In this document: in pieces, positions 1-13,531 of the stretch | Layout of the letters: the number at the start of each line of letters is the position of its first letter | Position numbering within the stretch: the first letter of the stretch is position 1 | Source: Lucifuga dentata | Taxonomy: Eukaryota; Chordata; Actinopteri; Ophidiiformes; Bythitidae | Assembly: GCA_014773175.1 (NCBI GenBank) | Contig: VXCM01002817.1 | Location: 116,487 to 180,486 of the forward strand | DNA length: 64,000 bases | Direction: 5' to 3' | Translations under genes and position numbers: made by a program | Notes under the pieces: model-generated | Database searches by the model: none | What the model was told of the DNA's origin: nothing | What the model saw: the letters and a program-made list of their open reading frames with translations, nothing else

Positions 1-476
1 CTATCCTTGCGGGTCGCCCCTGAGCAGAGCACGTGAACGGGACAGAGAGGTCTGAATTTTCCTGGAGCGTGGAGTGAGTTTTCCCCAACAACTGGAATGT
101 GCTCCAGAGCCCCACTCTGGTTCTGGATCTTCTGGGACAAACCCTTGCATTTCAATGGCATTCCTGTCCATGTCTGTATGGTTATTAGATGACTGAGAGC
201 TATATTTAGACAACCAAAAGTAGATCAATGTTGTTAAATAGTGAAAACATGATAGTCTATATGGAGCAATTTTTGAATGGCATTTTCTTCTTTGGAGCCT
301 TTGGGAATGGAGCAACTACCAGGGAAAAGGGCATTGGGGGAAACGCACTGATCTATAAGTGAGAGCAGGATTTCTGTCTGCTCATCTACTCTACCCTTGA
401 GCAAGGAATGGTACCTGTAATGCTCCCTTAATCTGGTTTACAATATTATCATTGACAGAGGGAGGATGATTTAGGA
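1..476. other. Intergenic, no recognised feature
   Basis: A frame open to the window edge on the minus strand (315 to 1) has no recognisable domain and no clear splice context. I do not support it as a gene. Confidence 0.6.
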
Positions 477-1214
477 CGGGGTTCCTCAAGGGCCAATTAT
501 GTCAAGCATGCCAAAACAAGCCCCCCNCCCGGATCATTTTCTCTCATTTGGTAATAACGGAAAACAATTTTCTAATTTTTATTTATTTTTAAACGTAACC
601 CTTTACAACCAGAGTGTCCTGACAACAGGCCCCGCATTTCCATTGTAGCATTAGCTTAGTTTCTCCTGAACAAAATGAGCCACAGCATGACCTTTTATGA
701 CCACAAATCCTGAGAAAAATGTAACTAAAGCACAAGATAGCCTCCAAGCTAAAACCTAGCTTCATCACTTCTCAATGATATAACTTCTGAGGGCAGGCTA
801 AATTTTAAAATCCCTCTCCGTGATTTGATAGTAGACTAGCAGAGGATTTGATGGATGGGTCAGTGGTCATTTCAGCTTTTATGTAGCCATGGCAATAGAC
901 ATGCATTCCCCGTGCATAATATGTGCGTAATATTCCGCTGACAGACTGAACACCGTGTGCTCATCCCTACGTAATATTCACGATGTTTTATAATCATCAT
1001 TTCTCAATAAAATGGAGATATATGAATATCTAAGGAAAGCTTAGCTTCTCCTGAACAAAATGAGCCCAAGCATGACATGTTATGACCACGCAATCCCGAG
1101 ATAAGTGCGACTAAAGTACAAGATTTATTTTTTAATTAATTTTTTTTTGTATTTATTTATAGATAGGACCCACGGGCCACATTTGGCCCACGGGCCGCCA
1201 GCTGGGGATCCCTG
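477..1214. mobile_element. Non-autonomous hAT-like DNA transposon with internal duplication
   Basis: Ends resemble hAT termini: the left end begins CGGGGTTCCTCAA and the right end, read in reverse, begins CAGGGATCCCCAGC. Near-identical 8-base flanks, ATTTAGGA (469-476) and ATGTAGGA (1215-1222), fit the 8-base target duplication of hAT elements. The right end carries the GGCCCACGGGCC-type palindromic sequence common in such repeats. No transposase frame is seen. Internally, about 650-735 is repeated in direct orientation at about 1034-1121 (shared TTCTCCTGAACAAAATGAGC). One N in a C run lies at 527. Confidence 0.6.
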
Positions 1215-1352
1215 ATGTAGGATGATTTTGTAATTAGAATACTGGATTACAATATGTTGTATAAAATGATCACTGTCACCTTATTTTCTTTCCTTTTGCT
1301 TCCATATTTCCTTCCTTCTTCCAAAAAACTAATCCTGCTTCTGCTTACTGTG

Positions 1353-1578
1353 NNNNNNNNNNNNNNNNNNNNNNNNNNNNNNNNNNNNNNNNNNNNNNNN
1401 NNNNNNNNNNNNNNNNNNNNNNNNNNNNNNNNNNNNNNNNNNNNNNNNNNNNNNNNNNNNNNNNNNNNNNNNNNNNNNNNNNNNNNNNNNNNNNNNNNNN
1501 NNNNNNNNNNNNNNNNNNNNNNNNNNNNNNNNNNNNNNNNNNNNNNNNNNNNNNNNNNNNNNNNNNNNNNNNNNNNNN
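1353..1578. other. Assembly gap (226 N)
   Basis: Continuous run of N. Apparent open frames through it are meaningless. Confidence 0.99.
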
Positions 1579-3489
1579 GGGGTAATTTGTAAGAAGGAAG
1601 GAGTGAGTGCCGAGTAAGTTTGACAAGTTTTATTTATGAGAGATGAAAAAACATATAAGAAGAGACACTTAAAAGAACAGAAAAACAAGAAGCAAGGGGA
1701 TGAGTGAATGGATGAACAGGAGTGTTAAAGTCAGGAAACAAAAGAGAAAACATGGTAGGATGGCATACAGATGGCGAGAGAGAAAGAAGGAGGGATGAGA
1801 TTGTTACTGAAGGAGTAACAGGTTGCATGGTGGCTGTTATCAGCCAGTGATTGCTGTTAAATTGACTTTTGTCCCCCTGGCTGTGACGAGAAACAGCGAC
1901 TCTCCCCTTTTCATTCTTTTGCTTCTCCTGTCCTCTCTACTCCTTCTTTTCTAATCTCTTGCTCGGTTTTCCTTCTTCTCTCCTCCTCTCACCTCCACAT
2001 CCTCCTTTGCCTCCTCCTCCACCCTGCAAACCCCCATCTTCCTCCAATCCTGTCGCTATTCCACATTAGGCCCAAGCCGAGGCCAATCACTCATGCATGA
2101 AGAAGACAGTTTGACTGATACCAGACCTTCAGCAGCCAATTCCCCCTTCACACTCACACACACACAGACACACACGCATGCAGCACACGCAGCACATTCT
2201 CCCCAGAATGTTAATGCTTCGATCTTGCTGCTGTAGTTTGCATGTGCCAAGGAGGAAATGAGTTCAGAAGGCCAAGCACAAAGCAAACTCCTTCTTAATA
2301 ATGCCAATGTAACCTTGTCCCCAGGTGATTCTACGCTATACAAATGTTGACTGCAATGCAAAAAAAAAAAAAAAAAAAAAGTCAAAACTATACATTCTTG
2401 TGCAAATTTATGTGCATTATTATCTTAATTTGTCAACAAAATTTTTCTATTTCATGTGTGTTTTGAATTACCTTTTACCCACATATTCAAAACTGATCAA
2501 GTGTAGTGACTGACCGTACAGTAAGTGTGTAGCAAAAATATTGAGGCAAAAAAGTGAACAAAGACAAAAGAAATGCTGAGAGAGCGGGAAAAGTTTGCGC
2601 TGTCACTTTCGTCAACACTCTGCGAATGTGTGACTCATTTATAATCTGAGCTGCTCCGTTAATAATTGCTGCAGAGACACGGGCTGATTTTGACGTCTTC
2701 TTCTTCATGAGATGAGGCGCTCACACCGGGAGACTCCATCCCCTCCAGTTGGGACAGATCTCCTGCAATGCAGTAAACAAGCGATGCAGATGTACTGCTC
2801 TAGTGGAACACACACACTCACACACAAAGCATGCAGTTATTCCTGCACGTAATGCATGCACGGACACACAGGTACACACATAAAGGCAGACATCTATTGT
2901 GTGCATGTGCTTAGATGAGATATATGAGGAGCAAGACATAAAATTTTACCTATACAAATACATATGCACATGGTCTTACAAAATAAAACTACACACACAT
3001 ATTTAAGATACAGTTGTAAATAAAAAAAACTCAGATTTTTTTTTTTTTTTTTANTTTTTTTTTTTTTTTTTACACACCATTACCTCCAATATTGCAAGCT
3101 ATTCTCAATTACTGGCTACATTCATTTATGGAGGCCACAGAAACACCTTCTCCACCCCTGCTACACTCAAATATATTACTTCAGCTCACTGAGTTCAACT
3201 AAAATATAATCACATCCTGCAGAATTTCTATGCATTCTGCTCTTCAATTAACTAAAATATACTTAGTGATCAGAAGAATGGAAACACCTGTACAGTCTAA
3301 TGCATTTCAAACCACAGCCTTGCAATAAACCCTACTTTTACGATGCTTAGCTCAGGTTTTGATAGAGGTGTTTTGATTATGGTAATCTTTTGAGACTGTA
3401 TTTCCTGGTGGTGTTGTCGTGGATGGCATTGTACTGAGAGGAGTTTCTGATATTCAGTCCCTTCATGTGTGTAAATTGGTGACAAAACA
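1579..3489. other. Intergenic sequence with low-complexity tracts
   Basis: Contains a pyrimidine-rich block (1890-2045), a CA tract (about 2149-2178), an A run (2360-2380), and a T run broken by one N at 3054. No gene seen. Confidence 0.7.
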
Positions 3490-3620
3490 CCTTCAGTTCT
3501 GTGCATGTGTGACGGGGAGGGTAATTGTTGCCTTAGAAGCGTCTGTAGCTGATTNCCTTCAGTTCTGTGCATGTGTGACGGGGAGGGTAATTGTTGCCTT
3601 AGAAGCGTCTGTAGCTGATT
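3490..3620. other. N-linked duplication (assembly artefact)
   Basis: 3490-3554 is identical to 3556-3620, with one N at 3555. This is read as two contig ends that overlap but were joined rather than merged. Confidence 0.85.
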
Positions 3621-3775
3621 TATTTATGTAATATTTTTTCCTGTCAGGAAAAATTTAAACCCCTGCTTTTAGTGCATTTTTATTTCAATCAGTGAGCTGC
3701 AATATAACCTTTTGTTTCCAAATCGTTCCTGATTTCCATGCAGATTTCGAGTGACTGTAAAGAAAGAGCATTTGG

Positions 3776-3777
<2 letters not shown>

Positions 3778-3821
<44 letters not shown>

Positions 3822-4165
3822 GAGAGAGAGAGTTAAGGAGGAGGAAAGACCTTGGTGGGAAGCAGAGGACGTCCAGGAAAACATCAATGAAACTCAACTG
3901 ATGAGAGCTAAAAGTGAGTGAGAGCAAGAAACCTTGACTTTGACAAAGAGTTTGGCAAAGATATGGAGGACTTCAAACCAGACAGTGAATGAGTGAGCGA
4001 ATGAATTTTGAAGGTAGAGAAAGAAACGACGATGGAGATGAGCAGACAGACAGAGAAAGACAGAATGAAGAGAGATGAAGACAGAGATAGATCGGTGACA
4101 GGATGAGAACGTAAATAGACGGGCAGACGAGCAGAGAGAGAGATTGACAGAGATGGATAGTTGAT

Positions 4166-4196
<31 letters not shown>
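3778..4196. repeat. GA-rich purine tract region
   Basis: Nearly pure GA repeats at about 3778-3832 and 4168-4196 with purine-rich sequence between. The minus-strand Ser/Leu frames here are a product of the repeat. Confidence 0.9.
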
Positions 4197-4198
<2 letters not shown>

Positions 4199-4297
4199 TT
4201 GATTTGGACATACCACATGTGTGTGTCGGGGTCATGGCTGTCATTACTGGCCATGGCCCAATGTCATCAAAACTAAATCAGGCACAATACCTTAGGC

Positions 4298-4331
4298 TTA
4301 GTCCCTTAGCATGGCCTCTCCATCTCACTCA

Positions 4332-4363
<32 letters not shown>

Positions 4364-4398
4364 NTTAGTCCCTTAGCATGGCCTCTCCATCTCACTCA

Positions 4399-4431
<33 letters not shown>

Positions 4432-4436
4432 TGTGA
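4298..4436. other. N-linked duplication ending in CT/GT microsatellite
   Basis: 4298-4363 recurs from 4365, with one N at 4364. Each copy ends in (CT)n(GT)n, and the second GT tract is longer. Confidence 0.85.
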
Positions 4437-4731
4437 GAGTGTGTATGTGCTAAATGTGATCAGATACCCATGAATGCAGCCCTTGGAGAAAGCCATCTCC
4501 ACAGTCAGCTCTATATCTGCACTGGTGCATGGCAGACACTCGCTGCATGGTAAAAGTACTGCACTGTCACATGGACACACAGTTTACACACATAATGGAG
4601 TGCAGCATTCAGAGCTGCTGACTTATATGAAAACATGCATATGATATGTATATATGTGTGATTTTTTATTTTTTTTTTTTTTACACTATAAAAATCTCAA
4701 AATCCATTTTAAAAAGTCTGGATGTCTTTTT

Positions 4732-4732
<1 letters not shown>

Positions 4733-4762
<30 letters not shown>
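4733..4762. repeat. TA microsatellite
   Basis: Alternating TA over about 30 bases. Confidence 0.95.
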
Positions 4763-4765
<3 letters not shown>

Positions 4766-7419
4766 CTCATCGATTGTTTCATTACATGCCTCAAATTTAA
4801 AGATAATGTCATCTTTAGAGATTTATTACAAACAGGCAAGAAGAGCCTTATTTAAATGTTTTTGGGGAGTGAGATGCTTAAAATATATATATTACAATAA
4901 ACAATAAAATAAACTCTATATTAAAGACTGATGCAAACTCACGACAAGAACCATTTGAACCAAAATAACCTAGACTTTCAATTAAAGCTGGATAAGATTT
5001 TTGGCTCCTTCTACCTCAAAGAATAATAGCCCACATCCTCTGTGGGCTGAAAGAAGAATGCTTTTGTATTACTCACAAGAATTTGCTACACTTACAGGCA
5101 GGCAGTTTGTCGAAAAAAGCCCAATTACTCGTCATCGCTGTGTAAAATTATATCTGAGTGACATACATTAGAGTTCCATTTTTCAAAGTCTGGGCCCAGG
5201 TCCAGCACTGAGTCGTGAAAAGATTTAAAACGGTCCTCAAATTATAGTAAAATTAGCATTCAAAGCTATTAGCTGTGTGACATTGCCAAATACTTTCCAA
5301 AACTCTCCAACAAAGAACAGGACACCTAGGTCACTCTCTGGAAAAACAGCAGCGTAATATTTTGTTACATTAGCTTATAATATAGGATCTGCGCCACAGT
5401 CAGCAAAACCAGCTGAGGGGAAACTTATAGAGAAAATATAGTCCCCCTGAGAAAGAAGTTTGAAAAGCCCTGTAATAAAATGGAAGAGATGAGCTGATGG
5501 TGAGATGGAGAGGTGAGGAGTGGAAGAGAGCGTGAATGAGTCGCAGAGAATGATTATAGAGGATGTCTTATCACTCATATTCCTCAGTAGCTTCATCTCC
5601 CCCAGCTCTTTCCTAATGCACAGGTCTATCCTTCATCTTAAAGCAGCCTCAGTGTGTTTGCGTGTGTCTGGATGTATGGGTGCGTGTGGCAGCTGTAGTG
5701 GCTTTTCTATGCTGTGTATGTGCGAGTGTGTGCAGTTGGGTGCATTTGATTTGAGGAGACTGTCGGTAATATGAACTGTTCCGGAAATCACTTCATTAAT
5801 CTAAAGCACTGTACATTCATCTTCCTGTTCCTGGCTGCTGTTTAATACACGAGGAGTGTGTGCAGGCTGCCTACCCCGACACACACCGTCCTGCTTCAAT
5901 AGGAAAAGCCATAATCTGGGAAAGTGAGAAAGAGAAAGTGAGAGAATGGGGGAGAAGGAAAGAAAGAGAATGAAGGAGGAGGAGAAAGAGCAAAGGTGGA
6001 AGAGAAAGAGTGTGTGTGAGAGTGTCAGGCTGACAGATGGATAAACAGATTAATGTAGACAAGCTAAATAGACAGAACTTAGCAAGAGATGACAAACAGG
6101 AAAGACAACAGAGATGGAGAGAGCACGTGAGAGACATAGAATGAGAAAATTAGCAAGGAGAGAGCCACAGAGACAGACGAGACGAACTGAGAAAAGAGAT
6201 GACATATCGCTGTATATAAAGGTGGCAACAGCTGGCATGCTCTGCTGTTGTCAGGGCCTTCACAGCTCTGGGACAGTAAAGTTCCCTGCCAATGCATCCT
6301 CGAATAGCCAAAGCTAAAGACAGACTGCCAATGTAGCTGCCGAATGGCCCAAGCTAAAGAAAGACCCAAACAGTGGAGCCATGCAGGGACACAGGCTGGG
6401 ATTTTAAAGGGGAACACAGCTGGGATGGTGGTGGTAGGGAACAGACTGGGGGGGGTTGGGTTGGTGAGGGGCCTGTGGGANCCCCCACACACACACACAC
6501 CTGTCTCACCCTCCCTCTTTTTCTATATATACACACAGTATAGAGCACTGTATGTTTAACATGTGTTGTAATCATCAGCTTCATATGTTTATGTAACTCC
6601 ATAATTTATTTTGTTAAAATGCTTTTATGAAAATTTTGATCTTGCCAACGTCTAAATTACATTTATTATTTCCTGTCTCCTTGGTTGTAGGTTTGTTTCA
6701 GTAGTGCAGGGCAATGAATAAATAAATAGATAAATAATCAAACAAATAAATAAATCTGATTTTATAGATAGAAATGTAACAGTTAAAGATAATATTGCCT
6801 CATCAAGCAGCATGTTAAGTACTTAAAGAAGAATGAAATGTAGCTTTAGCAATCATCAACTAACAGCTCCTATTCCAACAATTTCTGCTATCACTTTTGT
6901 TCATGTTTAATTCTAGTGTATTTTAGGCCTACTAGTACAGTGCCTGTTCAAAATGTGCCTGTTCGGAACATGGTGTGCGCCACAGCCTGCCATAATTTTG
7001 TTCTGCATGTCCTCGTGAGCTAGCTTTGTTTGTTGTATGGGGTTGGGTTGAGACCATGCTACTGGACCAGACGACATGCTGACCCACCCAGAGTGTATCC
7101 TGTCACATGTACTACTTTTTCCTGGCACAGCTCAATTCGAGAACCGCTCATCCAAACAACTTTGCACGTCTTTGGGTCCTGAGCAATGAACCTGCTGAAT
7201 TTCAACTTCATACAGTCTGGGTTCTAGAGGTACTGGTGCCACAGACGGATGGCTGGATGGACAGAGATTTCTGGCTTTATACCTAGACATACACACCACA
7301 TAAAACAATGGTTTTAAACATAGCAAAGAGAGATCTATTATGGCATCCAGACCTCTCCAGTCATATGTTTACAGCCATATAAAGTTGCTTTCAATCCAAA
7401 AGTTTGGAAAGAAATTAGA
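4763..7419. other. Intergenic, no recognised gene
   Basis: Includes a purine-rich stretch (5930-6130) that opens artificial Ser/Leu frames on the minus strand, a single N at 6481 next to a C/CA tract, and A/T-rich sequence. Nothing gene-like. Confidence 0.7.
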
Positions 7420-8008
7420 AACTATTATCCAGAACTATCTGGGGTGGGAACTATGTGTTCTGCTAGAATTAGGGAAATTATGGAAGTTAGAGCAAGTGAC
7501 ATCTGGTGGTAATTTCTCATCCTGAGGGACCGTGCTATTGTCTAATGTCTCCAACAAAGACATCAAGATCTCATACTGACAGTACCAGAGTTTGTTGGTT
7601 GATATCCCAGAATAGCATCCATTGTGTCTGTTGGAGCCTCTTCATTTGGGTTAGTTTGTAAGTTGTTTTGCTTGTTTTGTTTTTTTTGGCATTGAATCAT
7701 GTAATTCCACATTCTGCAAAATGTAGCAAGATTTTGTATTTTGTATTTATTTTGCTATGTATGTAAACAAGCTAAACACAAGCATATAAAATGGCTGTTT
7801 AGAGAAGTTTGCATTTAACCAGTCGGTGTTATTCGGTCTTGCAAATTCCACAGAGAAGTTCCTGAACCATCAGAGACCTACTCTGGAGTAGGAACTAAAC
7901 AAATAAGATCAGAAACTACAGATCTGATGCCATGGGTATCAAATGTGTCCTGATTCCTTGTATGAAACAAGTTCTGAGTTCCTGAATATGTTCCAGTGGT
8001 ACAAAAGA
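7420..8008. repeat. Dispersed repeat related to the one in gata5 intron 5
   Basis: Shares order and sequence blocks with about 58505-59145: ACTATCTGG, TCATCCTGAGGGA, CAAGCTAAA, AGAAGTTCCTGAA and GAGTTCCTGAA. No coding capacity and no clear terminal inverted repeats seen. A DNA-transposon relic is possible. Boundaries are approximate. Confidence 0.55.
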
Positions 8009-10919
8009 CACTTGAGTTTGAGAGAGACAAAACTCAGGACAAAGAAACTGATGCTCATATAGGAAAGACAAGATAACTAAGATGAGTGTTTTTGGACTTC
8101 TGGAATCAGAGCTTCTCTCATCTGAATTTTATAATGGCTGGAGAGAAATAGGGAAAGTATTCACATGATTTTAGCCATTCATTAACATTGATATTAGGGG
8201 GACAAACCAGGAAAAAGTGTAACTGAATGCAAATTTCACCTTTGAAGAAAGAACTTATTCTTCTTTTACTGAAATGTCTCCGGTTCTTTCCTCCTGCTCT
8301 ACTGCACTCTTCTCTTTTTATAGCTTCATCTTTCAGACCATATTAACCCGTATTCACTGAGGTGCCTCTTTCCCCACCCCACCCTATTCTCCAGCCCCAG
8401 CATCTGATGCCAGGGCTGTGCTGACAGCATTTCAATGATGGTAATTAATGTTCTTAATTTGTGGAGATAATCAGGCCACTCATCAGATGAGCTTGACCTG
8501 AATAGTCTTCTTCATAGTGACCTGGCAAGCTGAGAGGTGTTAAAAAATGTCCACGCTCATCTTCAAAATGGTCCAAATGATGCTGCTGAACTGGACAAAA
8601 AAAAAAAAAAATCTATACACTCAGCATCACTAGTTTTGGTCCGCTAACTTCTAACTTTGCTGTCAAGAACTTTAAAGTTTATATAAGGAACTAATAAAGC
8701 CTATACACCCTTGTGCAAGCATTTTATGTCTCCTCATACTTATACTAGCATTACTTAGAACACTAAAATGCTGATGCAGGTGATGGTATTTTTATATTCT
8801 TTACAGAAGATAGTGAAAGTATGCCGTTTTAGACTGCAGCTGTTAAATGTGGATAATTCCCCTGTAAAATAAGTTGAAAGCAAGAAAGATGGACAGCTAC
8901 ATGTATAATACACAACACAGGCACCAAACTATGAAGGAACAAAAGCCACAGGGCAGGAGGGAGAGACCATTTGTCCTACAACTCCCTGATAGGTACTCCA
9001 TCAAAGAAAAGTCCGAGTTTATGATCTGATGTGTGGCAATAAATTGAGAGTGAGGAAAAACAGAAAGCACCGCTGAGACTGAAGGAGTCGGGACATATTG
9101 GTGTTTTTGTTGTCAAGAATGTGGCATCCAGTTTAACAAGGTCTTGCTTTCATGTTTCTCTTGACCTTTGCAAAGCATGATGGGTAAAGGGGGAAATGCA
9201 ACTGAGGCTTTCCCAGCAGTTTTCACCCACTCGCAGAGGGAAGCAGATACAGCCATTTTCTCACACACACATCATTTTATTCAATCGCGAGTTCACAAAC
9301 GTACATAGGAATATTGTTGCTCTGTCATTTGCATTCTTTATTTCTTGCTGTTTGTGGTTTTAATGATCAAGTCATTCCAGTTTAGTCTTCATCTCACTGT
9401 AAATAAGTCAAAATAAGAGCATCAGCTAAAGACGAAACAGCAAAAGAACAGGCCAGTGAACACATCCACGCAGTAGGGGGCGCAGAATTGTCACATCACC
9501 TGTTAACCCAGAGGCGGCATTGACAGAGGCTCTGCTAAAAGGAGAGAGGAGTTTGCAGCAGATGTATTTATTTAGCAATAAATAAAAAAAAGTGAAGAAG
9601 ACAGATGAATTTGTCCTTTAAATAAGAGCAGGAAGGAAGATGGAGAATTTGATAAATGCAGAGTTGAGATATTTTGCTCCAACAGCAGAGGAAGTAGTCA
9701 ATGAACTAAAACAAAAGTTGAGCTCCACCCGCTGGCCCCTCAACGGTTACGCAACCAGCCATGTGATGTTTGGACCAATTATAGTCTGGGGAAAATATCA
9801 TAAGTAGAAAAGACAAAAATTAGCCTTGGGGGCCTGCACAAAGTAAACCCAAAGAGCCTGAAGGCCCCAGTATACTTCAAAAGATGTTAGACGAAAAGAC
9901 GACAGAATAGGCCAGTGTACATCTCACAACACAGCGCTCAGTACAGTCCCTTAAGAACTGTCTTATGTCTTTTCTAATTCTGATACCTCCCCTTGGGAAG
10001 AATTGATTAGAAGTAGAAAAGACAAAGTTTTCCTTGGAAAGAACACAAAGAGCTGAAGTCACTGCATCTCGAGTCTTGCAAGATGTTGTTTTGCTTTGAA
10101 AGTTAACCTTTGTATTAAATATCCTGGGGCCTTAAATGCTTAAAGCACAAATGCAAATGCTGCATATCCTGCCTATGCAGTCTTCTTTCCATCGTGGAGC
10201 TGATATACAGTATTTCTGTGTGTGTGTTATCGCAGAGATTATCACCTAACTGGGAAGCTCAAAACACATGGAGCATTCCCTCTAAAATAAAATTAAAAAA
10301 TGACTGTGCCACTTTTGTTGCTGTTAATATTTGTCTCATCATGCTCAGATTTTCTTCTCCTTTCTGTTCTTTTTTAAAAACCCCTTCATACACTTTTCAA
10401 TCATTTTTTTGTAGCATTTGCCTATAGCCACCTATCAGATTAAATGGGACATGTGATGTGTTGAGCCAGAGGACAGTGTGTGCGTCTAAATGTGTCTGCA
10501 TTCATATTTCTGTACAGACAAGCAGGGATATGTGTATGCATTTGGGCATGATGCATATCCTTACTGCATGTGTGTGTGTGTGTGCATGCATGCATGCATC
10601 CTGTGGTCCTAGTGCCCATACTGAGACAGATGAAAATGTCATTTCATAAACATTTTCTGACAGAGGAGCTCAGCAAATAATGATGTGTGCAGGCTCTTCT
10701 GCTTTGAAGGCTTCTTGTGGTGTGTGTGTGTGTGTGTATGTGTAAAGCTGTTAAACAGGTGTGAAGGCTGATTGCTGCTGGAAGTGGAGCTGGAAGTGTG
10801 TGTCCTTTTGATGGAAGTGGCATGGATGAGCTGTCGCGTGTGATCAAAGCTGTCTTCCTGTGTTTACGTATGATGTTTAGTTTGATGTTCTACGAGGTTC
10901 TGTGTCAGCAGGACATCTT
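8009..10919. other. Intergenic, no recognised gene
   Basis: Mostly unique-looking AT-rich sequence. About 9780-10030 has a short internal repeat (AAGTAGAAAAGACAAA at two places), possibly from an old mobile element. A (TGCA)n tract lies at 10583-10600 and a GT tract at about 10720. Confidence 0.6.
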
Positions 10920-11090
10920 GAAAAGTAAGGGGTAGATTTTGGTGAAACTCTGTAGATGTGTGGGACTTGAGTCAACAAAGCATTCATTAGAGTTTGAAGC
11001 GGATCCAGATGGGGAGCTGGATTCAGGATTCTTGTTTTTTCATTTTCTTTAACATTGCAAAATACGACATTTCTTTATAAGACAGACAGA
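10920..11090 (+). repeat. Fragment of dispersed repeat (GATCCAGAT / TTTCTTTAACATTGC type)
   Basis: Contains GCGGATCCAGATGGGGAGCTGGATTCAGG-like order, followed by TTTCTTTAACATTGCAAAAT, as in a common teleost dispersed element. Related pieces lie at about 31600-31845, 37335-37500, 45100-45220 and 47680-47830. Recognised by motif order only. Confidence 0.4.
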
Positions 11091-12639
11091 TTGATAAAAA
11101 TCACCTGCTGCAGGTAATCACAGCGGGTCAAAACAAATATATGAGATAAAATTAGAATTTGTTATACTGTGTCTTCATCCATCAAATAAATTTCTCAAAA
11201 CATTCTTTTTGGGTCCCTTTTGTGTTTGTGCCAAATTCTAACTTCTTACTAAACATTTAACATTGACATATGCTGCATATATTTAAGAGTTTCAAAACAG
11301 ACATTTTCATCCCGAGCTTCATAAATAAACTGCATTTGCTGTCCATTTCCCCTTGGCATCCTCTCCACGTTGCCAGTATTGCTGAATCAAGCAGTAAGAG
11401 CCGCTTTACATTCCCTAATGAGCATCAGCGGGGCTCCTCCCATCCATACCACCACACATGCACAGAAACACAAACACGACTGTTAAGGAGGTGAGCATAT
11501 TGATTGATTAATTCCTCTCTGTGTGACTCTGGGGTCAGAGTCGATATGCAGCTGATCATCAGGACTGGACGAGGCTTCGGCTCAGCCCCTGCAGCTCATA
11601 AACCCTCAGTGGAAACATCATACCACAGAAAGATGAGCAAGTCATTCCAACGCTGCTCTTCCCTCCTGATTTGATTTTAATAGGGTCATTATCTTTCAGA
11701 TTTTTCACTGTAGCGACATCATTTCTCTCAGATGTTTCACTCTTAAAACCCTCCAGCAGTTGTTGAGTGGTATTGAGTTTCCTCTCTGTATTCACCCTTT
11801 AAATTAATAAACTGTGACTTTCATCATGCTGCATGTACATCAGAAGTATATTTAAGCCACACAATAAAGCAGCCTGCCAGTTAACACTTGCTCTGGTAAC
11901 ACAGATATCCTACAGAACCTAGTACCTCTTAATGCTGAATCTAACCGCTCCCATTCCACACAAATCACATATAGTTGAGCGCAGTTACACTTAAAGATGT
12001 CCAAAAAGCACTACAGTGTTCATACATTTTGAAACTACTTATCTGAAATTAAGGCCAATATTTAAAATAGATATGCTGCAAAACATATTTTGTAGCTAGA
12101 AATTAATTCAATCCATCTTTGAATTGTGTGTTTGTGAATGTAAAATCGTATTCCCAGCAACAGTATAGATGCAATGGCTGTACACTCTGTCAGCAGGTAC
12201 AGGTCAGGAGAAAAGGGTGAGGATGAGGTCAGCGAGATGTATGGACAGCGTGCTTGCATGCATGCATGTGCGTGAGTGTGTAGTCAGGGGAGAGGTGCAT
12301 GCAGGGTGAGAGGGCTGGTTATGAGCACATACTGTGGAGGAAGGTGGGGTGGAGGAGAGTGGGGTTCCGATATCTGAACAGCTGTCAGCAATTTGGATCC
12401 GCCACTCGTCCAGCTTTGAACAAATCTGCCTCAGCTGCTGAATTGCAAAGCGTGTGTGTGCGTGCATATGTGTGTGTTTATATGAACATACAAATATGAT
12501 ATTTTTAATGTGTTTGATGGTGTGTTTAGTGTGGGTGTGCCCTGGTCCGTTCTCTGTGGTGTTTTCACATTCTCTCCATGTTCGCACGTTTCTGTGTGCT
12601 CCTGTTTCCTCCACCAACAAAAACGCATGTTAGGTTAAT
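11091..12639. other. Intergenic, no recognised gene
   Basis: No coding region supported. Contains a (GCAT)n stretch near 12255 and GT-rich patches. Confidence 0.65.
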
Positions 12640-12795
12640 GCTCCTACCTTTGCCCTTGAACAAGGTATTAGGCTGTCAAGCTGGAGTTGGTCCCCAGGCC
12701 CATCTATGGCTGCCCACTGCTCGTAGGAGTTAGGATGGGCCAGATGCAGAGAACAAATTTCCCCACGGTGATCATTAAAGTGTAAATTTAAAGCT
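12640..12795 (+). mobile_element. SINE-like dispersed fish repeat
   Basis: Carries the series CCTTGAACAAGG, CTGCCCACTGCTC, GGATGGGCCAGATGCAGAG and ACAAATTTCCCCACGG, then ATTAAAGTGTAAA. This is a familiar 3' portion of a repeat found widely in teleosts. The 5' end is not clear and I do not name the family. Confidence 0.55.
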
Positions 12796-13464
12796 AATGT
12801 TGTTCCTCGTAACATTAAATTATTAATTTGTTAAATTTTAGTCTGTTGAGGATAAACAAAGGTTGCTGTGTAAAACATGATACTCCAACAGAAACTCTCA
12901 CAGTTTATGGTTTTAGGGAGTAGAGGTGCGTGTGGACTCTTTTCCTTTGCACGTAAGCAGCGATGGTGAACATCACAGACTCACCTACAGTGTAATTCAG
13001 CATGACAGCATTAAAAATTACAGCCTAAAAGATTTCCATAAAGCTGAATCAACACCTCTGTTACAGTGTCAATAAACACTGAATATTATAAGCTTCACGA
13101 AGGGCTTCTGTATTGGATCACATTACATTGTACAGGTGTTGCTTTTATTATGCTCACTGATACTGGTGCTCTTTAGATTTTGTTGTGGCATTTGCACAAA
13201 GTGCTGGCATGTGCTGCTTGTGCATTAAGATATGCTGTATCTGTTCCCAAACAAAGAACATCACCCAAAAGAACATCACCCAAAGGCCCAGAGCCACCGT
13301 CCAAAGGATCTTTAAGTTCTAAATTGGTCTGGCAATTTTCCCTGTCACATGTTGTGTGATAATAGTGAGGTCAGCCTCTGGTCAGCCAAACAGTTATGGG
13401 AGAATAGAGACGTTCCAATCTGTTTTACTGTTCCACCCCATCAGCAAGTTTTCACCTTTTAAGT
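12796..13464. other. Intergenic, no recognised gene
   Basis: A short direct repeat (AGAACATCACCCAAA twice, near 13255-13285) is the only structure noted. Confidence 0.65.
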
Positions 13465-13465
13465 G

Positions 13466-13530
<65 letters not shown>

Positions 13531-13531
13531 T
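13465..13531. repeat. GATA tetranucleotide microsatellite
   Basis: About 16 tandem GATA units. Confidence 0.97.

Noticed and set aside
1254..1688. Frames spanning the N gap
   Set aside because: Consist mostly of undetermined residues.
3894..4254. Minus-strand Ser/Leu-rich frames
   Set aside because: Produced by GA repeats on the + strand.
6079..6498. 139-residue minus-strand frame
   Set aside because: Low-complexity purine/pyrimidine sequence, runs across an N; no domain.
13465..13531. GATA microsatellite as a binding platform for the nearby GATA factor
   Set aside because: Tetranucleotide repeats are common in fish; 39 kb from gata5 and nothing else supports function.
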